Assembly (NCBI RefSeq): GCF_034190915.1
Contig: NW_026947491.1
Location: forward strand, 26,476,101 to 26,540,100
Reading direction: 5' to 3'
Length of the DNA stretch: 64,000 nt
DNA from: Cavia porcellus
Taxonomy: Eukaryota; Chordata; Mammalia; Rodentia; Caviidae
Positions 1 through 11,132 of this stretch are shown piece by piece. Each line of letters starts with the position of its first letter. Positions within the stretch are counted from its first letter, which is position 1. The notes beneath the pieces are model-generated. The model was not told the DNA's origin, ran no database searches, and was given only the letters and a program-made list of their open reading frames with translations. The position numbers and the translations under genes were made by a program.

Positions 1-2838
1 CACTACATAGCAATATTAATAAAAACAAAACATTGGAGACATTAAAGAACTTTAAAGGCAGTTAATAATCAAACCGGAATGGGTATCCTTTTGCATCTTG
101 TCAACTTCAGAGTAGTTGCCTCTGCTCTTAGACTTGATACTATCACACATACCAAATTCAAATAAAATGAGTGAAAATAAAATAGCGATCTAACAAATAA
201 GATCAGTCATAGTAAGACAGTGTAAGTAATACAGGGCTTCAGGTTAAGTTAATAGGAAATTAAGGATAGTTACTATAGTATATCCTGCTATTTTGGGGAT
301 ATCTGTCTGTGCCCTCAAATCTAGTATGAGTAGACAGACTGGAACAGAATAAAATCAGACTAAACAGAGTAGTAAGACTAACGTGGCTTTTAAATCCTGA
401 TACACTATTAACAATGTCCTCTGCCTTCCTCAACTCCTTCCCTTTCCCTTTCTCAAAGTGCTTTGCACATTTTGGGTCCCACTAACTCCTTTAGTTTTTA
501 GATTAGGGGGCAACCCACTATCTACTTAAGTGGTTCTGAACCTTTTTACCCCTGAGCTTGATCTTGAGCTGTATTCCTTTACTTACTAAAGCCTCAAGGT
601 TTTCCTTCCTTATAGATGAGTAGTTCTCCACTGCACAAAAGTGTCATAACTTTCCAACCTATCTGCAGCTGCTGGATGAGCTGTCCCTATTTCTCTCTGG
701 TTCCCTGTCACATAAAGCATTGTTTTCTCATCTTTGACTTTCAGTTTATAAACCCTCTTTCAGGTAGATGATGTTTCCTATTCAGAGCACCTCCATGGCC
801 CCTATCTCCTGATCTATTCTGCCTGTGTTTCTTTTTGTTAGTGTATCAAGGCCATCTGTGTTAGAGATGATAGCCAGTTTTCTCTGCCTCATCTATGCTA
901 TGCTATTTTTCTGCTTAGGATTGTCTATTTTTCTCCTTCATTCTACTGTCTGCCCTGTTCATTGAGGCCTCTCTGCCACTGTTGCTGGAATCCTGGTGAT
1001 TTTTTCTCTCTCTCTCTAGAATGTCCTTCAGTATTTTTTGTAGGGTTGGATTAGTGGGTCACAAATTCCTGCAGTTCCTCTTTGTCATGGAAACAGTTGT
1101 TTCTCCATTAATTTTGAGAGACAGTTTTTCAAGGTACATCAATCTGGGTTGGAGGTTATTTTCTTTCAGGGCTTGGAATACTTTGCTCCAAGCTCTTCTT
1201 GATTTGATAGTTTGTGTTGAGAAGTCTGTCATGATTTTGAAGAGTTTTCCTTTATAGGTGAGCTGTTTCTTTTCTCTGACTGCTTTTAATATTCTGTTCT
1301 TGTGATGAATTTCTGGGATCTTGATTCTTATATGTCTGGGTGTAGATCTGTTTTGGTTGTAGCTGGCTGGAGTTCTGTATGCCTCATATATCTGAATATC
1401 ATTCCCTTTTCCTATGCTTGGTAAGTTTTCCTTAATTATTTCTGTGAATAGCCTTTGTATTTCACTTGTGTTTATTCCTGCTTCTTTGCTCACATTTTTC
1501 ATTCTTAAGTGATAGATGCGCTTGTCATCATCTAGCCTTTGTATTGTTAGTCCTGGTTCCTCGTTATTTTTAAGAGATTTTTCCTTTCATGATCACACAT
1601 TGCAAATGTATCTTCAAGTTTTGAAAGTCTAACTTTAGTTTCTGTGAAGGAATTTTGTCAGATTTCAATGGAGTTTTTAATTTCCTGGTAATCTTTTTGG
1701 ATCTGTTTCATGTATTCTAGATTTTGTTTATATTCTTCATCAAAGATTTCTCTTCCTTTTCTGGGTTCCTCCATTCTTCCATCTGTATCTTCTTGAGAGT
1801 TGCTTAGCATTTCTTCTATTAATACTTTTATAATTTGCTTCCCTTGAATTAGAATTTCAGTTTAATTTCATCTCCTGAGATCACAAAGGTATTTCTTTGT
1901 GTCCATTGATGCTGTATCTGATATTGTATGTTTGCTGCCCTCGATCTCTTTTGTATTTACCTCTCCTGGATTTATTTTCCCTGGGTCAGTGGCTGGAGGC
2001 TTTTTCTTGTTTCTTTCTCTTGTTGTGTTTCTGGTTTCTTTCAGATAGGTGTATGGTGGAGGTCTCAGGCCCTTTCTGTATTGCTTATGGTTTTTCTGAA
2101 GCATACTGGCTAGGGGATTGCTGCCCTCTCCAGCTTACTGTTGATCTGTGAGTTTCACACAGGGGCAATATGGGCTGGCCCCTCTCCTCCAAGTCAGTCA
2201 ACCAGCGAGTACCTTCAACACATTAGTCCATGCCACACATTAGTCCATGCCATGTGGACATCACAGATTTGGGACAGTTTCATCCCTAGCTATTGGGTCC
2301 CAACCAGGGGCATCCCCCAGCCCAAGCAGATCCCACCAATCCTCTTTGGGCCAGGAGTGGTCAACTGATGCCACTGTGGTTCCAGGTTCAGGCCCGTCCT
2401 GCCAAACTCCAATATACTGTCCAGCCGGTAACCCCCTCCGTGGGACTCAACTCCTAACATTCACCACGGGTTAGTGTAGCTCTCCATGTTGGATCCCCTC
2501 TCTGTTGTGCTCATCCTTCCACCAAGGGCCTTGGGCCCATCAACCCCCAATTTCAGTGCTACTGTGACTTCAGCATGACTGTGAGTTGTCTGACTCCAAG
2601 GCACGCCCAGCACAGCGCAGAACTGGCTCCAGTGAGTGTGCGTCTGGTTCCAACATTTCATCCAGGTTTTTCCTCCTTTCTTTCTTTCTTTTTTTTTCTT
2701 TTTCTTTTTCCTCAGTTTCTTCCTGAGTCATGAGAATCCCTCTCCTTTTGTCTGGTCCTCTCCATGGTGTTAACTTCTACCGAGTTGTTTCTCTCAGAAA
2801 CGCTCTCTACCCTGCTACCTATCAATAGGCCATCTTCC
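1..2838 (-). mobile_element. HAL1-like (ORF2-less) L1 derivative, copy 1, older
   Basis: Read on the minus strand this is a ~0.8-kb 5' region (about 2,838 to 2,045), an ORF1, a short remnant with homology to the start of ORF2, and then an L1-type 3'UTR that runs off the window start. Most of ORF2 (endonuclease, reverse transcriptase) is absent. The 5' region matches the plus-strand element at 49,039 almost block for block, and the segment after ORF1 (about 1,010 down to 560) matches 50,940-51,310, including the same jump across the missing ORF2 near 655. ORF1 is broken by frameshifts. A pyrimidine-rich tract at 2,678-2,715 lies in the 5' region. HAL1 ('half-L1') elements are a known class; the assignment to HAL1 rather than an internally deleted L1 rests on the shared junction. 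Confidence 0.82.
1059..1502 (-). pseudogene. L1/HAL1 ORF1 C-terminal part, copy 1
   Basis: This open stretch of 147 codons encodes the RNA-recognition-like and C-terminal domains of an L1 ORF1 protein. It contains the diagnostic blocks of the family: a TPRHIRIKIPEI-type strand and a THKG/TYKG-to-TQTIKSRRAW block. ORF1 protein is a trimeric RNA-binding chaperone that coats L1 RNA. The 5' half of the ORF lies upstream on the minus strand to about 2,043 but is separated by stops and frameshifts, and the reading frame is lost again just before the natural end near 1,010. Without ORF2 nearby, this copy could only ever have acted in a non-autonomous element. It is now a relic. Confidence 0.85.
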
Positions 2839-2844
2839 ACCAAT

Positions 2845-3095
2845 CTTAGTGGCTTATTTTGAAGTCCTTTATTGCATTCACTGTTTTGGCTTTATTGTTT
2901 CTATTCTATTGTTCTGTTCAATTTTTACTATGTCTGAAAATATCTGCAGCTATGTTGAAGACAACAAAAGGCATTATGGTAACTTGTTGGTTTTGTAAGG
3001 TTTATACTGGTTTATTTTTATTGGTTTTATTCTATTTTCCTTTATTTTACCCACTTTAAAATAAAATAATATTTAATTTTTTAAATTAAAAATAA
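2845..3095 (+). mobile_element. L1/HAL1 3'UTR piece in opposite orientation (candidate 5'-inversion partner)
   Basis: Starting with TTTTGAAGTCC, this segment follows the 3'UTR seen at 51,806-52,060 and 41,180-41,420 (GAAGAcAACAAaAGGCATTATGGTAAC is shared in broken blocks). It ends in an AT-rich tail around 3,060-3,095. It lies on the plus strand, directly abutting the 5' end of the minus-strand element at 2,838. The 3'UTR of that minus-strand element at window positions 1-60 covers the same part of the consensus where this piece begins. That is the arrangement expected from twin-priming (5' inversion). Confidence 0.7.
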
Positions 3096-3165
3096 AAATA
3101 TGGGGCTATAGATATAGCTCAGTGGCATGGCTCCTGCCTGGCAAGCACAAGTTCCCAATACCAAA
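3096..3165 (+). repeat. ID-type SINE, degenerate
   Basis: A tRNA-derived head (GGGGCT...ATAGCTCAGTGGCATGG) is followed by CCTGCCTGGCAAGCAC and an A-rich tail. The A box is recognisable (TAGCTCAGTGG), but the B box is eroded. A second fragment with the same look (3,185-3,245) follows its tail and may be another degenerate ID. It sits immediately at the tail of the L1 3'UTR piece, a common SINE landing site because L1 endonuclease cuts at A-rich DNA. Confidence 0.7.
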
Positions 3166-3414
3166 AAAAAGAAAATTATACCTGAAGATGCCACTCAGTG
3201 TGAAAGCCCTGAGTTCAATATCCAGAATCAGAAAAAAATAAATTAATCAATAAATTTTTTCTTGGGGGTCTAACTGCATAGTGGACATAGTTGAGGCAAT
3301 TGATATTCAGTATCTCGACACCTGTGCTATAGGACTGTTTATGGCAGGGCCCCCATGGTCAGAGGATCAGGAATGCATGTAAGTCTACCTCAGGCTCTAG
3401 TGGACACCTGCATA

Positions 3415-3515
3415 GCTCAGTTCTCACCACCATATAAAATGGGGCCAACTCTGCCACCACTTTACAGAAGAATTCTGAGGGCTGAGGTCACATACTGTGC
3501 TTAGCAGTTTCTGGT
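3415..3515 (+). repeat. MIR fragment
   Basis: The sequence around ATAAAATGGGGCCAACTC and GTGCTTAGCAG resembles the 'TGTAAAATGGGG ... GCGCTTAGCA' part of the ancient mammalian MIR SINE. The match is short and diverged. Neighbouring DNA from 3,250 to 3,415 and from 3,515 to 3,850 shows nothing else I can name. Confidence 0.45.
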
Positions 3516-3854
3516 GAAGTCAGTGTCCAGCGGATTTTTACTAGCATTGCTGGAACTATCAGCACTCTGAGAAGGAACATGCCTGAATACAGGATTCACT
3601 GCCTTGTTGTCACAATCCTTTGCTTTCCCAAAGATTATAAAGAAACATTGAGAAGCAACTTTGGTTGTAATTTTTCTCACAGAGGAAGCTGACCTTTTCA
3701 CTCACTAAATGTTTATTTCAAGTTTTGGTGAAGCCAGATTCTGTCCTTAGATGTTTTAGTTTCCTCTGCTGAAGACTGGGTAAGTCTCCATTGAACTCAG
3801 GGGATGGGCTTGGCCAGTTTAATAAGAAAAGCCCAGAATAAATCCAAACAAAAA

Positions 3855-4206
3855 CCGACTACGAGCAGAACTGTATCCCTCACAATTCCTTTGTTGAAGC
3901 CCTATGCCCAGGACCTCAGAACATGACCGTGTCTGGAGACAGAACCTCTGAGGTAAGTTAAAATGAGGCCATGGGGACCCAATCTGACCTGACTGGTGTC
4001 TCCGTGGAGAGATTAGGATGCTTAGAACTGGACGTAAATGCACAAGGAAGACCCTATAAAGAGTCTGTCTACAAGCGAAGGACAATAACTTCAGAGCCTG
4101 CCACGCTTCGACCTGGACTTCTGCCCTCCAGGGCTAAGGAAATTAACTTCTGTTGGTAAAGCCATCCAGTCTGTGGTACTTTTCTCTACATAGCAAACTA
4201 ATACAA
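3855..4206 (+). repeat. MLT1-type LTR relic
   Basis: The order of blocks fits an ancient ERVL-MaLR LTR of MLT1 type: GTTGAAGCCCTA, GTGTCTGGAGACAGAACCT, an AAAATGAGGCCATGG stretch, GACCTGGACTTCTGCCCTCC, then a GGTAAAGCCATCCAGTCTGTGGTACTTTTCTC end. Subfamily cannot be assigned by eye. Confidence 0.65.
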
Positions 4207-4384
4207 TGAGCTCTGATGACTCTGAACAAGGCATGAGAGTCTTTTCTTTCTGCTATGTTTCCCCTCCATCCTGACCTCCAATAGACCCCAGATACCAGCT
4301 TTCTCTCACCTGCATTTTGGTGTCTGCACAAAGGGGACAGGTTGGTTACATATTATCTGTTCCCTCTCAGTACTGTAAGGGCTC

Positions 4385-4675
4385 AGCATGTCCTGCTGGA
4401 AATTTAACCCTCAAGTCCAGATGTAGATGGCACACAGGAGGGGCTCCCAGAATGGGACTCACAGTTTTTAAGACAAGAAGAGGGCCCTGAGCTCACAGGC
4501 TCGCTCTCCCACTGCAGGGCACCCTCTACCATGTAGGACACGGCAAGGAGGCCCTGTGGATATGCTTGCACTTTGACATGGATTTTCCACCTCCAGAATT
4601 GCAAGAAATAAATTATTTTCTTCATAAATTACCCAGTCTGAGCATTCTGTCATAGCAGCTGGAAATGAACTAAGA
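4385..4675 (+). repeat. Second MLT1-type LTR relic
   Basis: The 3' half shows the family signature: CCACCTCCAGAATTGCAAGAAATAAATTA, then ACCCAGTCTGAGCATTCTGTCATAGCAG and GAACTAAGACA (given here in short blocks). It lies 180 bp from the previous MLT1-like copy in the same orientation. The two could be a tandem pair or pieces of neighbouring insertions. Confidence 0.6.
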
Positions 4676-4689
4676 CAGCACTATATAGT

Positions 4690-7600
4690 TTTAGGGTCAG
4701 AATTTTATCAGCAAAATATATGAGAATAATCTTTCATTCCAGTGATGAGTGCCAGGTTTATAGGGGTCCTTTTGGAGCAGGCAGACATGTTTGTGGCTTA
4801 AATTGATGTATTACAAAATTTTGCCCTCCCAATTTTATCCAGAAGGAGACATAAAATTTCATGGGTCCTTTTTTCATGGTTTAGCTGTATTTCAAGTGAC
4901 TGAAATTCCTCACAGGTGATGTTGAAATAGGGAGACATGTCAAAATAAGTAAGAGATCCTGATAAGTCACTCACATATCAGAGTAAGATTTTTTTACTCA
5001 TATTAATACTAACAGAAAACTCTAAGATAACGGGAAAACTTGATTGGTTTGGATGGAGAGAAAGTAGACAGAATTCGTAAGAACAGAAATAATGTGAGAT
5101 AAAACTTACTAGAGTAACTGAGGAATAGAGACAGAACTTTTAAAAATATTTATGGACATATTTTAGGATAAATATTTAGGGAAAGAGAGGAAAAGCTGCA
5201 AATGGCTATCAACTTATAAAGAGATACAATTTATGTTGTGCAGTCCCTAAACTGATAAATACTTGAGATATGAGTTTACACAGTAACCTTTGCTATTGAC
5301 TATTGTAAGTAAAATATTTGAAATCATATTTATTAATATAAAGCCAGCAAGACTCAGTAAAAAATCAAGCTCCTGAGTTTATTTCTTGAGGTACAATATG
5401 AGGGTACAGATCCTGCAAATCTGGTGTTCTCAGTCTCTAGAGGAAAGAAAGATGTTTAATTAAGAATGAATCTAGTGACTCCCAAGGTTATATCATCAAC
5501 AGAAAAAGCATTTTTGTGTTATCAGAGGTTTAATTTTGCAAAGAACACTGAACTAACTGGTTACCTTGGAAAATAATTGAAATTTGCAAACTTAATACTT
5601 TCTGCTCTATAAAATGAGAGAATTGGCTTCGTCCTCAAATGTTTGAAGGAACATTGTGGACTATTGGTTCATGACAGGGTTTTTACTGATCTGCGACCAA
5701 TGGAAATTAAAAGGGCACCATGTAATGAATTTTTCATAAAGCTAAATGTATGCAGCTTTTTAGTTGTGTGGTTATGTTTGTTCTAATTTATGAGTATTAA
5801 AATGTGTTTTATGAAATGGTAACAAAGGCAGATGGTAGTTTTATTTATTAATATCTACTTGGCAAAATTAAGGATATAATTAATAGATATTAATTATTAA
5901 CATCTTTACTTGATAACCTTCTCACAGTACTGCCTCCAGTGTTTCTTTTTTTTAATATGAAATTCTTCTTTGGGTTATATGAGCAGTAAGATTTGATCTA
6001 TCTCTAAAGTTCAGTGTTTTCTGACTTAAAGTACTATTACAGCAAATATGGAGAGGATATTAGAGAGAACATCCCCTTTGAGTGTTTATGAAAAGCTGTC
6101 CATGTCTCGAGGCCTGACTTCTGTCTACAAAGAGTCAGCTGGACAGGTGCAGCAGGGAGAGCAGGTGGGTGCCCCGGGAAGAGGGAAGGTCAGGGGAGGT
6201 CCCACACCTGGGCCTCTACTCTGAAGGTCCGGCAGGCCCAGGCAGAAGTCAGGGACCAGCAATCTGGGCCCCACTAGAAGGACCTGGTCCTGGGAAGCAG
6301 CAGAACAGCGGAAGCTTAGCCACTCAGCGGAGCAACAGTGAGGACCAGGAATCAGGAGGATGTGGGCCCAGCACCGGGGAGGTGACAGGAGCATGGCTAG
6401 AGCTAAATCCTCCATGGTGAAGGCAGAGGCAGAGGAGCAGTTGGGAAGGTGGTTCGCTGTCTACTGCCTGCAGGAAGCCAATGGGAACTCTGCCAGGGCT
6501 GTACTCTGACATCCAAACTGAAGTGGAGTGGCTAGCACAGGACAGCATTGAGGGAAAACTGTTCAGTTAGGCTGCTTATGGTCCTCCAAATTACAGACTC
6601 AGGGAGCTGGTAGTGTTACCTGTTAATATCCTTATTTGGTAAAACTGAGAGGGTGAATTATTGCTATTCTTTCTTGACAACCTTATTTTGTAGCCCCAAG
6701 ACACAGCAACTGGCTTCTACTAGGAGTAATTGCACAACAGAGCCAGGTAGAAGCCACAGTACCTTCATCCCTGGCCTTGGAAGAGCGATCCAGATGGTGA
6801 GTATGAAGCAGATAGTGGGTCTCTGCAGGTTTATTAACCTACTCTTTGAATTGAGAAATAAAGTTCCAGTTCAGAATGCACTAATGAGGTCAGAGTGGAA
6901 TATCTCATTTGGATGGTTTGAAACATCTCATCTCATTTGGATGGTCTGTGCAGCCCCAGACCTGAAGGCAGAGGAGGTGTGAGGTCAGAGTGGCCTTCAC
7001 CCAGTGAAGCCTGCTCTTGAGGGCGGTGTCCTGGTGGGGTCAGTATGGTGTCCTAGGCTGTGTGAAGGTCATGACCACAGAGGGAAGCAGGGGCCTTTGC
7101 CAAGGGGCCAGGACAGTGAGTTGTAAAGCTGGGGATCGTAGGCAGGGATGGCATGACATTAGAACACAGCAGTGGGCAGAGCAAAAGCAGAGAGGGTGTC
7201 AAGGTGCCCTGGGCTGAGGCTTGACCAGCCAGCATGTGGCTCAGCCCAGGAACTAAGGTGAGGATCCTGAGCATATCTACACTGGCTTAACATTGCTGAA
7301 CCATACTAGACATCAAAGGCGATTCATCCATAAAGTCCCATGTTGTGAGTAGTAAATGTCATGGTACTATCAGGAATTAAAAGAAAATCTGAAGAATGTG
7401 TTATAGGTTCAGACAAGCATAATATAAATACACACATACTATGTAATGTTAAAATATCGTTTTAATCTACTCTTATGCAAATGTGATGTTTGAATCTAAG
7501 TCAAAGGAAATCAAAGCAGCCTGGGTCCTAACACCTCTCTCTCCCTCCCCAACCTTTTCTCCCTTTGCATTACAAAACATTTCTTTTCCAGCATTTTTTG

Positions 7601-8220
7601 CTATTAAAGGTTAGTGAAGTTTCTTGAACAGGTTAGACTTTTAAAACCCTGCAGTGAAAAGGACTATGAAATGTGCTTCCTGAATGAGTGGGACAGGCTG
7701 AGAGGGGCTGTCCCCCATGTGCTGGTCCTGGGGAGGACGGTGGCTTTACCTGAGGCTGGCAGGGACCCAAGTGCTGACATTTCAGGTCTCTTCCTTTGTG
7801 TCCCCTAACACTATTGGCCAGTGAGTGCATTTCTTTGCTTTCTATTAGAACCTGCAGGGCTGCTACATTTTAAAGCAGAGATTTCTCACTCAGTGTTTTA
7901 AAGCACAGAGATGCTAGATGTCAGATCACTGAGGTTAATTGAAGAAGCTGAATATAGGGTAGGGGACTTGCCATGCTGCCCAGTCTGTGGTCATACAGGG
8001 AACAGAACTGAATGCATCTAAATATATGTTTTCACTATGCCTTTCCATTGCAGCAGGGACACTGGTGATTTGTAGAAAACAATGGCATAATTCCAACTCA
8101 ACAGATGAGTATGTGCACAATGGGAAAAATTTCTTTTCTAAGTAGCTCTATATCAGGTCCTAACCTAGATCTCCAATCTCCCAAATGAGTGTACAGCAAA
8201 GGCTTAAATAAAATGAGACA
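4690..8220. other. Unassigned DNA without recognisable gene
   Basis: AT-rich sequence to about 6,000 is followed by a moderately GC-rich stretch (6,120-7,250). Several short open frames occur on both strands in the GC-rich part, but none shows a recognisable domain, splice context or codon pattern. They overlap each other on opposite strands, as expected by chance. I see no repeat that I can name with confidence. Confidence 0.5.
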
Positions 8221-8944
8221 AGTGATATGATTTTAGGGCTCCAGGAGGATCATCACCCTCTAGCAGAGTTCTTGACTCTGAGGCTATGATGAGGCTAAGA
8301 CAAAGACTTTGCTGGACCGCCCATATTTATTAGGTCCAAAACAAAGTGCAGGGAAACTGAGGAAAGCATGAGAAATGAGAAGGACGTTGGGAGTCACTTC
8401 AGAGACTTCTCCAAGTAGTAAATTATTCCAATTTAGGAGAACCATCTTATCTCCAGGGTGACAGGAGTGTAACTGCAGGAATGAGAGTCCTTCAGCTGTA
8501 GTCTCTACTTAATTAATGCTGGAGCCAAAGTGTCTGCAGCTGTGGCCCTATTTTGCCCTTTGAGATATCTCTGGCCACACGGGCCACTGCAAGCCTCAGC
8601 CAGGACCAGTGATTCATAGAGGTTCACTTACTATGAATCAGCTCCCATCACTAGGCAAGAGGCTTGGCCTAGGACAGACTCACAGATAAACACAGAAAGC
8701 CAATTACTCTCTTGTAAGTCAAATAATTACCCACTACACTCATTTTTACAAATTTAAGCTTTGGTAAATGGGATTTGCTCTAAGCATGTTTGCCTATCAA
8801 ACATTATGCTTCATGTGGCCCCATGTTGCCAAAGCTTCCAGTTCACAGCGTACTCATCAGAAATTCATTTCAAGTGCTCCAAATGAGATCCTATGCCGTA
8901 AGATGTAGCCAGAAACACCATGTTCTGTGGATAAACTAACAGAG

Positions 8945-9045
8945 GCTCCCAGGGCTTGGGTGACCTACCTGTGGCCACAGAGCTTACAAGACACAAACAA
9001 AAACCCAGGTTGCTAACTCCCAGATCTACACTGCTTATTCTCTAA
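8945..9045 (-). repeat. MIR fragment
   Basis: Read on the minus strand this resembles the MIR core around '...GGGTTCGAATCC..., CTTACTAGCTGTGTGACCTTGGGCAAG'. On the plus strand the blocks are GACCTACCTGTGGCCACAGAG, then AACCCAGGTTGCTAACTCCCAG (in parts). It is diverged but in the right order. The preceding 8,220-8,945 shows nothing I can name. Confidence 0.55.
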
Positions 9046-9084
9046 TATATTTCAACTTTTTATGTTAAATCTGCAACTATAAAC

Positions 9085-9255
9085 TCTGGTTATAAGCTTT
9101 TCTCCGTGGTGGTAAAATACATGGAACATAAAATTTCTATCCTAACTATTTTTAAGAGTACAGTTTGATGACATTATCGGCCAGCACCACTGTCTGTCCA
9201 CAGATCTCTGTGTCCGTTATAGGCAATCACTCCTCAGACTCTCCTCCCCTCAGTC
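9085..9255 (+). repeat. Ancient repeat fragment, probably L1M-type 3' sequence
   Basis: The blocks GTGGTAAAATACATGGAACATAAAATTT and TTTTTAAGAGTACAGTTTGATGACATTA (quoted discontinuously) match a very common ancient mammalian interspersed repeat that I associate with old L1 3' sequence. I am not certain of the family name. Confidence 0.4.
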
Positions 9256-10642
9256 CCTATGGAGGTTCTCTTTGAAAGAAGAGTATTTGTCTCTGTGGAG
9301 GCAATGAGACTTCATTTTTTTCTGAGACTCCAATTTAGTTTGCAGTTACCCTTTAGCTGAACTTTGTCCCTAATTCCTGAGAATCTCCATCCCTAGTAGT
9401 CATGAAACCATAAAAAGAGAGACAAATTGTTTTAACACAGAGTGGTCAAGAGAACTCTTGACTATATCCAGTTGATTAATGACCCAGATGTTCAGGAAGG
9501 TCCTATAACACTCTAATGAGACTTTAAGTACAGTGATAGGGTTGCCGTGGTAACATAGGGGAATTGAGGAATCCCAAGAAAGGTGATAAGGTTGCCATGG
9601 TTACTGGGAAGGTATGAAAATCTCTGGAGAACAAACAATGGGGTGAATATGCACCATGGCAAAGTTATGACCATATCATCCAGCTAGCTGATTGAAAAAA
9701 ACTTGCTTGTTTGTTGATTTTCGGTTTTCCATGGGTATTTTCTCTCTTATATTGCTGCAGCATCTCCATTTTGACTAAACCCAGCCCTGATTCTATGTAT
9801 AGATATGTATAGAGCTGGCTAGGACATTTCTTCACCTCCTAAACTAGTTTCAAGCAATGTAAATGGGTCTAGCTGAGGTGCCAATGTGTAGCCTTTGAAG
9901 CAATGGTGTCAGTGATGGTGTCAGTGATCAGTGATGTCCTGCCTATAGCTTCCAACTAGTAAGCATGAGTTGGGCCAAGTGATGCCACACTGTCTGCGGA
10001 GACTGAGGCTAGAGAAAGAAGCCGGGTCTCAGGGCATAAAGGGTAGATACCAAAGTTGAGGCTCCAACCCCAAAACACAAGGTACTTCCTCAAGCTGTGA
10101 TATGCAGATTACTCTTTGTACATACCTCTCTCCCTCTGCATACTACAGAGCTACTATCTTGCCTCCTACCTAGCATAGTTCACAGCACTCAGGCACTTCT
10201 TGCAATTCTCACAGTCACTCAACCCCAAGCCACTCCCCTCTTCACAAATTAATGGAACCTGGGTTCCGCCCTGGGTGGAGCTCTTATTCTGCTTAGCCAC
10301 TGTTCTGGCTGAACTAAGACCCCTTTGGCTCCCTCTCACTGTTGATACGTTACTGTGTCTTCAGTCTCACCACAGTTTGCATTGGAGGAGGTAGATTAGG
10401 ATTGCTTATTGGAATTCTGATGACTTTTCCCTGGGACTGCAAACGTGGACACCTCCAGACTGCCATGAGGTCCAGAAGGGCTTCCCATAGGTCCCTGAAG
10501 CCACCATTCTCCTGTCAGTCTCTGTGAAGCTGACTACTCTCCCTATCTCACATAGGCGGACTCTCACAGTGTCTGTCCTTTCGTAACAGCTAATCTTACC
10601 TTATATAACATCTTCAAGATTCTTCACATTGTAGCATACATC
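9255..10642. other. Unassigned DNA upstream of the full-length L1
   Basis: There is no supported gene. The stretch contains the paired X-box-like sites above and some low-quality short open frames around 10,200-10,527. It could include an old LTR, but no TG...CA ends or target-site duplications are evident. Confidence 0.4.
9541..9604. promoter_or_regulatory. Pair of X-box-like (RFX-type) palindromes 50 bp apart
   Basis: GTTGCCGTGGTAAC at 9,541-9,554 is a complete match to the RFX X-box pattern (GTNRCC, short spacer, RGYAAC). GTTGCCATGGTTAC at 9,591-9,604 is the same with one mismatch. The flanks are also similar (a GTGATARGGTTGCC context precedes both), so the pair arose by duplication of a ~50-bp unit. 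RFX-family proteins bind such sites in ciliary and MHC class II promoters and in some viral and LTR enhancers. Occupancy here is unknown. The host sequence (about 9,280-10,640) has an LTR-like feel but I could not assign it. Confidence 0.4.
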
Positions 10643-10656
10643 AAAATGTCCTTCCT

Positions 10657-11132
10657 GGTGAGAGGAGGGGCTGGGCGGATCTGGGGCACCTGCATCTGCC
10701 TCCCCGTGTGTCTGGAGGACTGTGGATATCTCAGCAAGCAGAGGGGCATCGCAGGTTCCAGAGGCCCCATGGCCTGTGGTAAGTGCTCAGCGCACTCTGC
10801 CCAAACCCCAGACTATTCAGGACCCTCCAGGCTTCCGGGTGCAGTGAAGTGGATAAGTGGGTTTGAGGCGTCTACATCCGCCTCCCCATCCTGGCTGCGC
10901 TTGGAGAACTGTGGAGCTTCCAACAAGCAGGTGGGCACACAGTGTCCCTGAAGCCCAGCTTATCTGGAACTACGGAGTTCTAAACAGGCAGAAGAGGGCC
11001 ATAGGTTCTACAGGCCCAGTGGCTTGGGGTAACAGGGTACCAGAGTCTCAGGAGCTGCAAACATAGAAGGGGATTTCCAACAGACCTTGAGGAAGCTTTC
11101 AAATAATACTTGAAACACAGAAATATAGGAAA
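10657..11132 (+). promoter_or_regulatory. L1 5'UTR with internal repeats
   Basis: This GC-richer 476-bp segment between the TSD and the ORF1 start is where an L1 internal promoter lies. Related phrases recur: GGAGGACTGTGGATATCTC at 10,714, GGAGAACTGTGGAGCTTCC near 10,905, and GGAACTACGGAGTTCTAAAC near 10,968. A CATCTGCCTCCCC-type block also occurs near 10,692 and 10,875. They suggest a degraded internal repetition with steps of roughly 60 and 190 bp, reminiscent of the monomers of some rodent L1 promoters. I see no similarity to the 5' region of the ORF2-less elements. Confidence 0.6.

Noticed and set aside
6125..6548. Overlapping frames in the GC-rich patch as exons
   Set aside because: Both strands are open at once, as expected from base composition. 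There is no convincing splice-site pair or recognisable protein.
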